NCBI GenBank assembly: GCA_003139095.1
Contig: PLHW01000041.1
Span: 62,261 to 126,260, forward strand
Reading direction: 5' to 3'
Source: Acidobacteriaceae bacterium
GTDB lineage: Bacteria > Acidobacteriota > Terriglobia > Terriglobales > Acidobacteriaceae
DNA length: 64,000 nt
Of the stretch, positions 35,857-45,782 are shown piece by piece. The notes beneath the pieces are model-generated. The model made no database searches, had not been told where the DNA came from, and saw only the letters and a list, made by a program, of their open reading frames with translations. Numbering within the stretch: position 1 is the first letter of the stretch; every line of letters begins with the position of its first letter. The position numbers and the translations under genes were made by a program.

Positions 35857-36776
35857 TGGCCGGTCCCCCGGTTCGGAGTGTTCAAGGCTGGTTTCAGGGG
35901 GACGATAAAGGAAAACTTGCTGCCGGCGCCGAGTTCGCTCTCCACCCAGATCTTGCCGCCCATGGCTTGCAGAAGCCGGCGCGCGATGGCCAGACCGAGG
36001 CCCATGCCTTCGGTTGCCTCGTTGCCGGGTAGACGGAAGAACTCGTCGAAAATTTCCTGATGGAACTCGGGGCGGATTCCGGGCCCGGTGTCGGAGACGC
36101 TGACTTTCATCGCATTCGGCGCGGTGACGGCCTGACGCCGCCGTTCGCTCTTGCCGGGGGATTTGGCCAGGGCGCGCCGCTCCCACATGTGCGGCTCCGC
36201 ATGAATCCAAACCGTGCCGCCCTCGGGCGTGTACTTGCACGCGTTCTCGAGCAGGTTTGAAATAACGCGCTGAACTTTCGGCCCGTCGAAGGGGAACGGT
36301 GTGACTTTGTCGTTGGCGAGAAAGTAGAGCGCCAGGCCCCGCTCCTGAAAGCGGTTTGACCAGATGCGGCAAACCTCGGAGAGGCACGCGTTCATGTCGC
36401 CTTCCGCAAACTGCATACGTAGCTCGCCGGTTTCAAGCACGGCGTAGGTCAGGAAATCCTGAATCAGATGCTGCAGGCGCTGCCCGTTCGACGACATGTC
36501 GCCCATGATCTCTTGCTGGCGCTCGTTGAGCGGACCGAGCTTCTGGCTTTGCAGCAGCTCAATGTATCCATTCATGATGGCCAAAGGAGTCTTCAGGTCG
36601 TGAGCGGCGGAGGCGAGCGCGTTCGTCGTTTTGCGAAAGCGATCGCGCAACTGTTCCAGTTCCAGCGCGATACCACTGGCCGGATCTTGACCCTTATCGC
36701 GGGCAGGCGTCGGCGGGATCCCCTTCATTGAACTCGCGCCCGTGGACATAGCTGGTGTTCCTTCGTGCGAAGTCAT
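35853..36776 (-). CDS. Soluble sensor histidine kinase
   Basis: A 307-residue kinase without membrane helices. HisKA with the phosphorylated H59 in ASAAHDLKTPLA; the ATPase domain shows NLLENACKYTPEGG (N box), DTGPGIRPE (G1) and GMGLGLAIARRLL (G2). The first 40 residues carry no recognisable sensor domain, so the input may come from a partner protein. It is coupled (ATGA) to the NtrC-type regulator, so they form a two-component pair. Confidence 0.93.
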   Translation of the reverse strand: MTSHEGTPAMSTGASSMKGIPPTPARDKGQDPASGIALELEQLRDRFRKTTNALASAAHDLKTPLAIMNGYIELLQSQKLGPLNERQQEIMGDMSSNGQRLQHLIQDFLTYAVLETGELRMQFAEGDMNACLSEVCRIWSNRFQERGLALYFLANDKVTPFPFDGPKVQRVISNLLENACKYTPEGGTVWIHAEPHMWERRALAKSPGKSERRRQAVTAPNAMKVSVSDTGPGIRPEFHQEIFDEFFRLPGNEATEGMGLGLAIARRLLQAMGGKIWVESELGAGSKFSFIVPLKPALNTPNRGTGQ

Positions 36777-37043
36777 TAAGGCTCAACCAAATACACTTAG
36801 GGGGAGATTACCATCTACCGCTGAACGAGGGATGGATTAATGCTAAGACAGGTGCAACAGACTGTCAATCGGAATAAGCGGAAGTACAGGCAAAAGCGCA
36901 AACTTTTGCAGCTCTTTGGATTGGCCTATAGTCACTCATACATCCCCAAGTCCGGTGCCGGATTGTCTGGGATTCCCCACACAGCGCGGCATTTATGGAG
37001 ATCGTCGGGGATCGTGCCGAGAACTTCGTGTTTGGCCCCTAAG

Positions 37044-37460
37044 ATGCGACTATTAAGAGGGTTAAGGGTGTCAAACGCATTGAAGAGACGGGTCCCAAGT
37101 AAGGATGAACGGAAGTGGGCACGATTGCAGCTTTCCATTCCCATTTTCGTCCGTTCCCGAAACGCAAATGGCAAGGATTCGCTGGAATTCGCCACAGCGC
37201 TGAACATCTCCGCAGGCGGCGCGCTGGTGATAGTGCGGCGGTCGGTGCCCAAGTCGGCATTGATTTCATTGGAGATTCCGATCGTTCCCATTGAACCGGC
37301 GAATGGCCTGCCGACTTCGTCGAGAGTCATTCGGGCCAAGACGGTCTGGGTCGCTCACCTCGATGACCGTCACCTTCTTGGGTTGAAATTCGCGCGTCCT
37401 TTACCCACGAACGCGGAGGCTTTGCCCAGGGAATTGAGAAAAGCGGTCTCCGCGGTGTGA
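37044..37460 (+). CDS. PilZ-domain protein
   Basis: A 138-residue protein. KDERKWARLQLSIP (RxxxR-like) and the ALNISAGGALVIV motif ([D/N]xSxxG) mark a PilZ domain, the common c-di-GMP receptor in bacteria. The frame stays open to 36840, but the 68-residue upstream part is not PilZ-like and the ATG at 37044 gives a compact domain protein. It sits between a two-component pair and a sigma54 activator, which suggests motility, adhesion or polysaccharide control. Confidence 0.72.
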   Translation: MRLLRGLRVSNALKRRVPSKDERKWARLQLSIPIFVRSRNANGKDSLEFATALNISAGGALVIVRRSVPKSALISLEIPIVPIEPANGLPTSSRVIRAKTVWVAHLDDRHLLGLKFARPLPTNAEALPRELRKAVSAV

Positions 37461-37618
37461 AATGTTTTTCCCTCCCGGACCCCCCGCCGGTATGGCACTT
37501 TCGCGCCATAGGCCGGTTCTTGACTATGGTAATATTGTGGCTGTAAGTCGATAGTACGTTTCGCGTTACCGGCCCCGACTAGGCCGGTTCTCCTCTCCTC
37601 CCCTGTTTGGTGCTTCAG

Positions 37619-37635
37619 ATGCACTTTTAGTGCAT
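37619..37635. promoter_or_regulatory. Perfect dyad before the receiver-less activator gene
   Basis: ATGCACT and AGTGCAT around TTT, ending 30 bp before the ATG at 37666. Candidate operator, perhaps for autoregulation. The leader before it (37461-37618) has a GGCC-rich inverted repeat but no gene. Confidence 0.35.
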
Positions 37636-37665
37636 GCAGAGTGACATTCACCCCCAAGGGGTCTT

Positions 37666-38733
37666 ATGACAACAGTGCCAGTAACTTCTTTTCAGCAATC
37701 GCTAGGCGAGCTACCTCCCGATAACATTATTTTTGGGCATTCGGAGGCCGTGCAGGCCATCCGAGCACAGCTCGCCAGGGTTGCCGCGGCAAACGTGCCG
37801 GTGCTGATCACCGGGGAGAGCGGAACCGGAAAAGACATTATCGCGCGGCTCATCCACGGCCTTTCGCCGTGGAAAGTTGGGCCGTTCGTGAAAGTGAATT
37901 GTCCGGCGATTCCGGGAACGCTGCTGGAGAGCGAATTGTTCGGATACGAAAAGGGCGCTTTCACCGGCGCTTTTGGCGCGAAGCCGGGCCGGGTCGAAAT
38001 GGCGCACCGCGGCACGCTCTTTCTCGACGAAATCTCCGAACTCGATCATTCCCTGCAATCCAAGCTTTTGCAGCTCTTGCAGGACGGGCAGTTCTGCCGC
38101 ATCGGCGCACAGGAAGACAAAAAAGTAGAAGTGCGCGTGGTGTGCGCCACCAATCGCGATCTGCAAACCGAGATTGAAAACGGAACCTTCCGCCAGGATC
38201 TCTTCTATCGAATTAACGTCGTCAACCTGCGCATGCCCGCCCTGCGCGAGCGGCGCACCGATATCGAAGATCTTTGCCGCTATTTCCTCGAGTACTACAA
38301 TCGCAAGTTCAACTGCCGCGCCCGTCCGCTTTCGGCGGAAGTGCTGGCCGTGCTCCACAAGTATCACTGGCCGGGAAATATTCGCGAGCTGGAGAATCTG
38401 ATCAAGCGCTACGTCATCCTCGGACACGAGGACGCGCTCACCAGCGACCTCGTCCACCGCGAGCCGGACTTCCTGAATCCGGACATCTCATTCGATGGCC
38501 CGGTTTCGCTCAAAAAGCTGACTCGGCAGGCGGTGCGCGAACTGGAGCGCAAGGTCATTCTGAAGGTGCTACAACAGCATCATTGGAATCGGAAGCAGTC
38601 GGCGCGCACGCTCGGAATCAGTTACCGTGCGCTGCTCTACAAGATTCGCGATGCCGGGTTGCCTTCGAATCGCGCGCTGCGTCTGCGCCAGGCCGAAGAA
38701 GCAATGCCAAAAACCGGCGCCGCCGCGGATTAG
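37666..38733 (+). CDS. Receiver-less sigma54-dependent activator (Fis family)
   Basis: A 355-residue protein made of a sigma54 AAA+ domain plus helix-turn-helix, without the N-terminal receiver. Walker A GESGTGKD at 50-57, GAFTGA at 97-102, GTLFLDEISELD, the sensor-II region RELENLIKRY, and a C-terminal HHWNRKQSARTLGISYRALLYKI helix-turn-helix. With no regulatory domain it should be constitutively active or controlled by level or by a partner. Its target motif is probably shared with the NtrC-type regulator at 34432. Confidence 0.93.
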   Translation: MTTVPVTSFQQSLGELPPDNIIFGHSEAVQAIRAQLARVAAANVPVLITGESGTGKDIIARLIHGLSPWKVGPFVKVNCPAIPGTLLESELFGYEKGAFTGAFGAKPGRVEMAHRGTLFLDEISELDHSLQSKLLQLLQDGQFCRIGAQEDKKVEVRVVCATNRDLQTEIENGTFRQDLFYRINVVNLRMPALRERRTDIEDLCRYFLEYYNRKFNCRARPLSAEVLAVLHKYHWPGNIRELENLIKRYVILGHEDALTSDLVHREPDFLNPDISFDGPVSLKKLTRQAVRELERKVILKVLQQHHWNRKQSARTLGISYRALLYKIRDAGLPSNRALRLRQAEEAMPKTGAAAD

Positions 38734-38841
38734 AATTTTATTCTGAGATCTACCGCCGAGACGCAGAGATCGCCGAGAGGACCTATGGTCTTCTCGGCTT
38801 TCTTTTTACGGTGGCGGATCGGCGCTTTTCACTTCTGCAAT

Positions 38842-38862
38842 CTGACCTCTTACCTCTGACCT
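38842..38862. repeat. 7-bp tandem repeat between convergent genes
   Basis: Three units CTGACCT, CTTACCT, CTGACCT just before the yifB stop codon. A CCGCCGAGACGCAGAGA-type stretch at 38752-38778 lies upstream of it. Confidence 0.65.
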
Positions 38863-38866
38863 CTCT

Positions 38867-40414
38867 TCACGCCCAAAACGTCCGGTCCAGCGTCCGGTAC
38901 TGAATCGCCTCCGCGATGTGCTTGGGCTCCAGTTCCGCCGTCCCATCCAGGTCGGCAATCGTGCGCGCCACCTTCAAAATGCGGTCGTGGGCGCGGGCGC
39001 TCAGTCCCTGCTGCGTCATCGCACGCTCCAGCAGCCGCTCGCAATCGGCCGAGAGCGTGCAGAACTTGCGTATGTTCTGCGATGACATCTGGGCATTGCA
39101 ATACAGCCGCGCCTTCGACGACGAAAAGCGCTCCAATTGAGTGCCGCGCGCACGAATCACGCGCTCCAGAATCTTCGAAGAACTCTCCGGCTCGTTGGTG
39201 CTGCGCATCTCCTTATAATTCACCGCCGGCACATCGATGTGAATGTCGATGCGGTCAAGCAGCGGCCCGGAAATTTTCGAAATATACCGCTGAATCATCG
39301 GCGGCGTGCAATGGCATTCGCGCTTCGAGTCATTGTGAAATCCGCAAGGGCATGGGTTCATGGCCGCAGTCAGCATGAAGCGCGCCGGAAAGCTCAGAGA
39401 CATGGCGGCCCGCGCGATGCAAACCGTGCCGTCTTCCAAAGGCTGCCGCATCACTTCCAGCACGGTGCGCGGGAATTCCGGCAGCTCGTCCAGAAACAGC
39501 ACGCCATTGTGCGCCAGCGAAACTTCTCCCGGCCGCGGAATCGCGCCCCCGCCAATCAGGCCGGCATCTGAAATCGTATGATGCGGCGAGCGAAACGGCC
39601 GCACCCCCACCAGTCCCGCCTGCGCGTCGAGCACTCCCGCCACGCTATGAATTCGCGTCGTCTCCAGCGCCTCCTCGAACGTGAGCGGCGGCAGAATCGT
39701 CGGCATGCGCTTGGCCAGCATTGTCTTGCCCGACCCCGGCGGCCCGATCATCAGAATGTTATGCCCGCCCGCGCATGCCACTTCGAGCGCCCGCTTGGCG
39801 GTCTGCTGCCCGCGCACGTCTTTGAAGTCCAGGTAAGAATGCTGCGACTCGCTGAGCAACTTCTCGCGATCCACCTGCAAGCGCGGCACACCGTTGCCGG
39901 AATTGATGTAGTGGATGACATCGATGAGCGACTTGAGAGGATAAACTTCCACGTCCTCTACCATCGCCGCCTCGCGCGCATTCACCTCCGGCACAATCAG
40001 CCGCTTCACCTTGCGCGACCGCGCCTCCAGCGCGATGGGCAGTGCCCCTCGCACCCCGCGCAACCCGCCGTCGAGCGAAAGTTCGCCCACAAACAGCGCG
40101 TCGGGTATCTCTTTTTTATTTAGCCCGCCATACGCGCCCAGAATGCCGAGCGCCATGGGCAAGTCAAAGCCCGAGCCTTCCTTGCGAATGTCGGCGGGTG
40201 CCAGGTTGATGGTGATATCGGTGGGCGGAATATCGTAGCCGCAATTCTTCAGCGCGGCGCGCACCCGATCGCGGCTCTCGCGCACCGCGGCGTCAGGCAA
40301 GCCAACCGTATGAAAACGGTCTTCATTCTGCTTGATGCCAGAGACGTCGACTTCCACCTCGATGATATTGGCGTTCACGCCGTAGACAGCGGCACTTAGA
40401 GTTTTATAGAGCAT
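38867..40414 (-). CDS. YifB/ComM family Mg-chelatase-like AAA+ ATPase
   Basis: A 515-residue protein. The N-terminal ChlI-like subdomain ([36 protein letters not shown]) precedes the AAA+ core with Walker [11 protein letters not shown] and Walker [10 protein letters not shown], then a C-terminal Mg-chelatase domain. ComM/RadD-like helicases of this family promote branch migration during natural transformation. Many bacteria carry it without obvious competence. The start is the ATG at 40414 ([14 protein letters not shown]), the usual N-terminus. Confidence 0.93.
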   Translation of the reverse strand: MLYKTLSAAVYGVNANIIEVEVDVSGIKQNEDRFHTVGLPDAAVRESRDRVRAALKNCGYDIPPTDITINLAPADIRKEGSGFDLPMALGILGAYGGLNKKEIPDALFVGELSLDGGLRGVRGALPIALEARSRKVKRLIVPEVNAREAAMVEDVEVYPLKSLIDVIHYINSGNGVPRLQVDREKLLSESQHSYLDFKDVRGQQTAKRALEVACAGGHNILMIGPPGSGKTMLAKRMPTILPPLTFEEALETTRIHSVAGVLDAQAGLVGVRPFRSPHHTISDAGLIGGGAIPRPGEVSLAHNGVLFLDELPEFPRTVLEVMRQPLEDGTVCIARAAMSLSFPARFMLTAAMNPCPCGFHNDSKRECHCTPPMIQRYISKISGPLLDRIDIHIDVPAVNYKEMRSTNEPESSSKILERVIRARGTQLERFSSSKARLYCNAQMSSQNIRKFCTLSADCERLLERAMTQQGLSARAHDRILKVARTIADLDGTAELEPKHIAEAIQYRTLDRTFWA

Positions 40415-40690
40415 AAGAACCAGCGGCTCTCGGAGCGTCCATGCTCGGAGCACGTGCATCCCGGATCGACAACAATCTCAAAAGACACGAGGAGGACAAA
40501 GCGGATGGGAGATCGCTGGAGCCATCCTAAACGCCGGCGGCCTTTCTTTCTGTGATGGTGGTCACCCCGTTACCGTGATGGAACTTCCGTGCCTCGAAAA
40601 TGCGGGTTACACGGCGGCGTTCGGTGCTACGCTAGGGCTTTATAGCGGGAAAGCCAGGGACTTGGTGGCCAGTTTTTCCGCGATTGGTAG

Positions 40691-42829
40691 ATGCCCATGC
40701 CGCAATCGACCGTCACGCCGAAACGTTCCAATGCCACTCCAAGTGGCCTCGAACGCGAAGAGAGCCAGCTTTGGCGATGGGCGCTCGGACTGATCGTGCT
40801 CCTGGCCGTCACTGTGGCGTACTTTTCATGGGAGCAGCTTAAAGACCTTCCTTACCGCCTGTGGGCAGTCCCGGCCGGGATCTTCCTTCTGTCCTTCTTA
40901 TTCGCGGCGTACGCCTTCGGGCGCAAGCGGGAAGTTTCCGATCTTAGGCAGCTTTTGCGTGGCCTCGAAGAGCGCTCCAGCATCGCTCCGACCGAAGAAC
41001 AACTCGATCAGCTCGGGCAACTCATCTCGCGTTCACAACGCAACTTCAAAGAGTTAATCGACTCTCTCGACGATGTCGCCCTGGCGGTCTCGCTCGATGG
41101 TTCGCTGCGCACCGTCAACAAGCGCGTCACCGAAATGCTCGCCACGCCTTACTCCACGCTGATCGGCCATAAGCTTGCCGATTTCCTCGGCGGCCCGCTC
41201 GTCACCGAGACGCCCTTTGACCTGGCTCGGTTCCTCGAGAAACGCACCTGGGCCGGAGTCGTCTCGGTCCAACTCGCGGGCAATTCGCGCCGCCTTTACT
41301 ACGACTGCGTGGCCAACGCCATCGTCAAAGGAGACGATGTGGTCGGAGCGAGCGTGCTCGCCCGCAACATCACCGATCAGCGCGATAAGGAGCAGCGCTT
41401 CACCCAGCTCTTCGAAACGCTTCGCGAGGGCGTCTACATGTGCAGCCCGGAAGGTCAGTTGCTCGAGGTGAATCCGGCCCTGGTTGCGATTCTGGGTTAC
41501 GCGAGCAAAGAGGAATTGCTGGGCCTGCCGCCCGACGCGCTCAAAGTCGACGCCAACCTCGAACCGGTTTTAGGCCGCGCCGGCAGCCAGAGCGGCCGCA
41601 CTCGCACCCGCGAGGTGCGGCTCCGCCGCAAAGACGGCGGCATCGCCGTATGTCAGGACGTTTCGACCGGCGTCATCGAGGATGGAAAAGTCGTCCGCTA
41701 CCAGGGCACGCTCGTCGACATCACCGAGAAGCGCGTGCTCGAGCGCCAGTTGCGCCAGGAGGAAGAGTTCCGCCGGCGCTTGCTCGAAAGTTTCCCCGAC
41801 TTGATTCTCGTGCTGAATTTGAAGGGGCAATACACGTTTGTCAGTCCGTGCATTCGCGAACTGCTGGGCTGCGACCCGGAACAGCTGCTCGGCAAGGCCG
41901 TCGACGAAGCCGACGATAACTGGAGCGAGATTGCGAAGCTGTATCGGTCAGTCGCGGCGGGAGAAACGTCGCGCGCCTCCTGCGAATACGCCGCGCAGCA
42001 CCGCAGCGGCGAGTGGCGCACCATGCTCGGCATTGCCAGCCCGCTTCTCAACGCGGAAGCAAAACCGGCGGGCGTCATCATCTCCGTGCGCGACGTGACC
42101 ACCGAGAAAAAGCTCGAGCGCCAGATCATTCAGAGCGAGCGCCTCGCCGCCATGGGCCAGATGATCGGCGGATTCGCCCACGAACTCAACAACCCACTCA
42201 CCAGCATCCTCGGCATGTCTGAGCTCCTTCAGGAAGGCCCGGTCAGCGAAACCACGCGCAAGCAGGCGACGATCCTGCACCAGCAGGCGCGGCGCGCCGC
42301 TGAGATCGTGCAGAACCTGCAATTCTTCGCGCGTCCGCCCGCCCCCGGCCACAGCCAGGTCGACCTGAACGAACTCGTGCAGCGCATTCTGCATATGCAA
42401 ACCTACCCGCTGCGCAAGAGCAACGTCACCGTCGATTTTCAGCCCGAGCCAACGCTGCCTCCCATGGTCGTCGACCCCAATCAGCTCATGCAGGTATTTT
42501 TGAACCTGCTGTTGAACGCCGAGCAGGCGATTCGCGAGACCCGCGAAAAAGGAACCATTCGCGTGCGCCTCGGCCGCAACTCCGATTCCGTCTGGATCGT
42601 CTTTCAGGACGACGGCCCCGGCATTGCTCCCGAAAACCTGACGCACATCTTCGATCCCTTCTTCACCACCAAACGCCCCGGCCGTGGCACCGGCCTTGGC
42701 CTCAGCATTTGCAAGGCGGTTCTGCGCGAGCACGGCGGAAATATTGAAGTTGCCTCGGCCCCCGGCGGCGGCGCCGTCTTCACCATCACTCTGCCGCTAG
42801 GTGCCAGCGCGGGCGCCGCGGCGGGGTAA
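40691..42829 (+). CDS. Membrane sensor histidine kinase with PAS domains
   Basis: A 712-residue kinase. Two helices near residues 28-47 and 57-77 anchor it, with no large periplasmic loop. Three PAS-like domains follow (about 110-230, 235-355, 360-480; the second and third show the FTQLFETLREGVYMC and LLESFPDLILVLNLKG starts). HisKA H497 lies in GGFAHELNNPLTSILG; the ATPase has NLLLNAEQAI, DDGPGIAPENL and GRGTGLGLSICKAVL. No adjacent response regulator, so it is an orphan kinase here. It ends 5 bp from the convergent galT-like gene. Confidence 0.94.
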   Translation: MPMPQSTVTPKRSNATPSGLEREESQLWRWALGLIVLLAVTVAYFSWEQLKDLPYRLWAVPAGIFLLSFLFAAYAFGRKREVSDLRQLLRGLEERSSIAPTEEQLDQLGQLISRSQRNFKELIDSLDDVALAVSLDGSLRTVNKRVTEMLATPYSTLIGHKLADFLGGPLVTETPFDLARFLEKRTWAGVVSVQLAGNSRRLYYDCVANAIVKGDDVVGASVLARNITDQRDKEQRFTQLFETLREGVYMCSPEGQLLEVNPALVAILGYASKEELLGLPPDALKVDANLEPVLGRAGSQSGRTRTREVRLRRKDGGIAVCQDVSTGVIEDGKVVRYQGTLVDITEKRVLERQLRQEEEFRRRLLESFPDLILVLNLKGQYTFVSPCIRELLGCDPEQLLGKAVDEADDNWSEIAKLYRSVAAGETSRASCEYAAQHRSGEWRTMLGIASPLLNAEAKPAGVIISVRDVTTEKKLERQIIQSERLAAMGQMIGGFAHELNNPLTSILGMSELLQEGPVSETTRKQATILHQQARRAAEIVQNLQFFARPPAPGHSQVDLNELVQRILHMQTYPLRKSNVTVDFQPEPTLPPMVVDPNQLMQVFLNLLLNAEQAIRETREKGTIRVRLGRNSDSVWIVFQDDGPGIAPENLTHIFDPFFTTKRPGRGTGLGLSICKAVLREHGGNIEVASAPGGGAVFTITLPLGASAGAAAG

Positions 42830-42834
42830 GGCTG

Positions 42835-43860
42835 TCATTCGTAGCTGCGGTTGCGCAGTTCGGCAGCGATCGTTTCTGGCGCGCGGTCAACGGCCGCTTC
42901 CCAATGCAAGCGCTCCAGGTGCATCGAATCGCTTCGGTAGTACGGAAGCATTGCGCTTCGCGTCACCATCACCAGGTTCACCCGGTACCATGGTGCGCCT
43001 TCAAGCGGACCGGAAAACAAACTGGCATTGAAGCTGTCGTATCCCTGGGCGGAGTACCATAGCAGCACTCGCGATATACCGGCCGCCAACGCGGCAATAT
43101 CCGCATCGTTCAGTTGCAGGAGGGTCTCGCGGTCTCGCACCACGGCGCGCACTTCATTGAAACCGATGGGGGCGAAAGCGGTCATCCAGGCAGTCGAGCC
43201 GGCGTCCCATACAAAGCGTTCGTTTCTCTCGCGTTCCTCTTTCGCCAGATCTTCCCAAAAGTTCGTGCCATTCTCCTGCCAGTAGGTTTCGCCTGCTTCG
43301 AACTGAAGCCGCATCATGGTGGTGGGAAACGGGTCGAGGAAGACCTGGGCATGTGGGTGGGGCAGCGATCCGCCGGATGGAAACAAATAATTGACGTTCC
43401 AGGCTGCGTAGCGTGCCCGCGAATCGGACGCGTGCACGGCTCGAATGTAGCGAATGCAGGCGGTCAGGTTGTCGGCAATCAACTTCGGAGAGAACTCGCG
43501 CAGGCTGAGCCAGTGCCTCGGCGTGAATACCGCGACGGCCGCGTGTTGCGAATAGGGCACGAGATTTGGGAACAGTACCGTTTCGCCGACCCGGATGCGG
43601 GGTTGATCGCTCACCTTCGGATCGATACGCGGCGTGACCTGCTCGATCCGTTCCGCGCAGAAGGGGCACCATTCATCCGGCGTCTGAAATCGTTGCAGGG
43701 CCGCGGCGTCGGCTGTCTGCAGTTTTACGCCCTCGGCAATTCTCGAAGTGGTGCCGAGCAGAGGATCGAAGCGAACCTCGACCGACCGGACATTGGCGCC
43801 CGACCCGTCCGGAGTCGCAGATCGCGCCTCAAGTCTCTCGCTGCGGAATCGAATCGGCAC
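42835..43860 (-). CDS. Galactose-1-phosphate uridylyltransferase-like HIT-superfamily protein
   Basis: A 341-residue protein of the GalT family. CPFC at the start of the core is the zinc pair; the nucleophile motif is PHPHAQ. Between them is NLVPYSQHAAVAVF, typical of GalT. Some relatives use ADP- or other sugar-nucleotide substrates, so the exact sugar is not certain. The start is GTG at 43860 with GGGAGG five bases before. It might take part in galactose (Leloir) metabolism, but no galK or galE is in the window. Confidence 0.78.
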   Translation of the reverse strand: MPIRFRSERLEARSATPDGSGANVRSVEVRFDPLLGTTSRIAEGVKLQTADAAALQRFQTPDEWCPFCAERIEQVTPRIDPKVSDQPRIRVGETVLFPNLVPYSQHAAVAVFTPRHWLSLREFSPKLIADNLTACIRYIRAVHASDSRARYAAWNVNYLFPSGGSLPHPHAQVFLDPFPTTMMRLQFEAGETYWQENGTNFWEDLAKEERERNERFVWDAGSTAWMTAFAPIGFNEVRAVVRDRETLLQLNDADIAALAAGISRVLLWYSAQGYDSFNASLFSGPLEGAPWYRVNLVMVTRSAMLPYYRSDSMHLERLHWEAAVDRAPETIAAELRNRSYE

Positions 43861-44072
43861 AGGTTCCTCCCGACAAGTTCGTCAGCCTATCAGTTCCGCC
43901 CGAGGATTTCCGGTGAGATCTTGGAGAACACCCTGGGTCCACGCGTTTCTCTCTTCGCTCATGTCATTCCAGCGGGTGAAACGGTTAGCCAGCGGATCCC
44001 GATTCGCCCCCTTGAGGACGATTCAGGTTGCGCTTGAATCATTGTTAGCGGTCTTTTTCGTTTGGAATCGTC

Positions 44073-45266
44073 CTACCGCTCTACCGCCATCGCAACCGCA
44101 TTTCCCCCGCCCAGACACAGCGCCGCAATCCCGCGGTGCACATCGCGGCGAATCATTTCGTAAATCAGCGTCACCAGCACGCGCGCCCCGCTGGCCCCAA
44201 TCGGATGCCCCAGCGCCACCGCGCCTCCATTCACGTTCACGCGCTCCATGTCGAGCCCGAGTTCGCGGATCACTCCGAGCGCCTGCACCGAGAACGCTTC
44301 ATTCAGTTCGTAGAGATCGACTTCGTCTTTTTTCCATCCCGTCTTCTGCCAGATTTTCTGCACCGCCCCGACCGGCGCCATCATGACCCACTTCGGCTCG
44401 ACTCCGCTCGTCGCCTGCGCCACAATTCTCACCATCGGCGTGGCGCCCAGTTCGCTCGCGCGCGCCGCGCTCGTCACCACCACCGCCGCCGCTCCATCGT
44501 TCACTCCCGGAGCGTTCCCCGCCGTCACCGTCCCGTCTTTTTTAAACGCCGGCTTCAGCGCGCGCAGTGTTTCCATTGTCGTGCCCTCGCGGGGCCCTTC
44601 GTCTTTGTCGAAGATCACCGGCGGCTGGCCCTTCTTCTTCGCTGGCAACTCCACGGGAACGATCTGCGCCTTGAAGCGGCACTCCTTCTGCGCCGCAATC
44701 GCTTTGCGATGCGAGTTCACCGCAAACTCATCCTGCTCCTCGCGCGTGATCCCGTATTTCTCCGCCACGTTCTCGCCCGTGATCCCCATGTGGTAGTCGT
44801 TGTAAATATCCCACAGGCCGTCGTGCACCATCGAATCGACAAGTTGCTGATTGCCCAGCCGGTATCCTTTGCGCGCACCCGCCAGCAGGTATGGCGTGTT
44901 CGTCATCGACTCCATGCCGCCCGCGACCATGATCGAACTGTTGCCCGTCTCAATCGCCTGCGCCCCGAGCGCCACTGCTTTCAATCCCGAGCCGCAAACT
45001 TTGTTGATTGTCATGGCACCTGTTTCCGGTGCGAGTCCTCCGTGAATCGCCGCCTGCCGCGCCGGATTCTGCCCGAGCCCCGCCGAGACGACGTTGCCCA
45101 TGATGCACTCGTCGACCAGCTTCGCGTCGATGCCCGCGCGCTTCACCGCCTCCCGCACCGCGATCGCACCGAGCTGCGGCGCCGTCAGATCGCTCAGGCT
45201 TCCCTGAAATTTTCCAATCGGTGTACGGCAACCCGAAATGATCACAACATCGCTTGAACCCGGCAT
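44073..45266 (-). CDS. Acetyl-CoA acetyltransferase (thiolase)
   Basis: A 397-residue thiolase II. The active site is complete: Cys in [11 protein letters not shown], His in [14 protein letters not shown], and the second Cys in CLGGGNAVA. The [12 protein letters not shown] start and [13 protein letters not shown] confirm the family. It condenses two acetyl-CoA or cleaves acetoacetyl-CoA. GAGGAG lies eight bases before the ATG at 45266; the frame is open much further upstream but this start gives the family N-terminus. Confidence 0.94.
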   Translation of the reverse strand: MPGSSDVVIISGCRTPIGKFQGSLSDLTAPQLGAIAVREAVKRAGIDAKLVDECIMGNVVSAGLGQNPARQAAIHGGLAPETGAMTINKVCGSGLKAVALGAQAIETGNSSIMVAGGMESMTNTPYLLAGARKGYRLGNQQLVDSMVHDGLWDIYNDYHMGITGENVAEKYGITREEQDEFAVNSHRKAIAAQKECRFKAQIVPVELPAKKKGQPPVIFDKDEGPREGTTMETLRALKPAFKKDGTVTAGNAPGVNDGAAAVVVTSAARASELGATPMVRIVAQATSGVEPKWVMMAPVGAVQKIWQKTGWKKDEVDLYELNEAFSVQALGVIRELGLDMERVNVNGGAVALGHPIGASGARVLVTLIYEMIRRDVHRGIAALCLGGGNAVAMAVER

Positions 45267-45546
45267 AAATGCGCTCCTCAGAATCGTCTCTCGCTCACAA
45301 AATCGCTCATCATTATAGATCGCGGCCCGCAGCGGAAGGATTCCGTGGCGGCGAACTCCGCCGCCGAAATGCGCGCGACGAATTTCGCAGCCGCGCGCGT
45401 CGCCAGTCACCCCGCGGACGAGGGGCGAGCGACATTTTTCCGCCCCGCCGACGTCACTCGCACGCGCGCGCAACATTTTTTCTCTGGCGAATTGCGTATG
45501 TGACTTTGGTGCCTCGTTGCGCGCCTCCGATGCGCGCATTTTTTTC

Positions 45547-45575
45547 TTGACTTCATTCTTCATTGACTCTATACA
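45547..45575 (+). promoter_or_regulatory. Near-consensus sigma70 promoter of the small-peptide unit
   Basis: TTGACT at 45547-45552, exactly 17 bp, then TATACA at 45570-45575. One of the best promoters in the window. A start near 45583 is expected. The preceding 280 bp after the thiolase start show no gene. Confidence 0.7.
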
Positions 45576-45640
45576 TCAATCAGTTGCAACAAAGCACCGT
45601 TGCGAAAATTCCATGAAGAATGGAAAGGGAGAATAGATCC

Positions 45641-45688
45641 ATGGCAACCAAAAAGAAAGCAAAGAAGAAAAGCGCCAAGAAGCACTAA
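45641..45688 (+). CDS. 15-residue lysine-rich peptide
   Basis: An ATG frame encoding MATKKKAKKKSAKKH, followed by TAA. AAGGGAG lies 9 bases before the ATG; a strong promoter sits 58 bp upstream of the expected start codon region and a Rho-independent terminator 24 bp after the stop. Eight of 15 residues are Lys, as in tails of nucleic-acid-binding proteins. It could be a translated peptide or simply part of a small RNA of about 160 nt; the arrangement of signals favours translation. Confidence 0.5.
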   Translation: MATKKKAKKKSAKKH

Positions 45689-45711
45689 GTCAGTCGCAGT
45701 AAGGCAACCAT

Positions 45712-45741
45712 GGGGACGCGATGAGCGTCCCCAAAGTTTTT
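45712..45741 (+). terminator. Rho-independent terminator of the small-peptide unit
   Basis: GGGGACGC and GCGTCCCC form an 8-bp stem with a 5-nt loop; AAAG and TTTTT follow. It lies 40 bp before the stop of the convergent helicase gene. Confidence 0.8.
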
Positions 45742-45782
45742 GGTGCAGAAAATCTTTCCGCTACCACGCGCTCCCGTCATTC

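Noticed and set aside
37492-37510. Sigma54 promoter (TGGCAC) upstream of the receiver-less activator
   Set aside because: TGGCAC is present, but no TTGC-type -12 element follows at the right distance; the following bases form a short palindrome instead.
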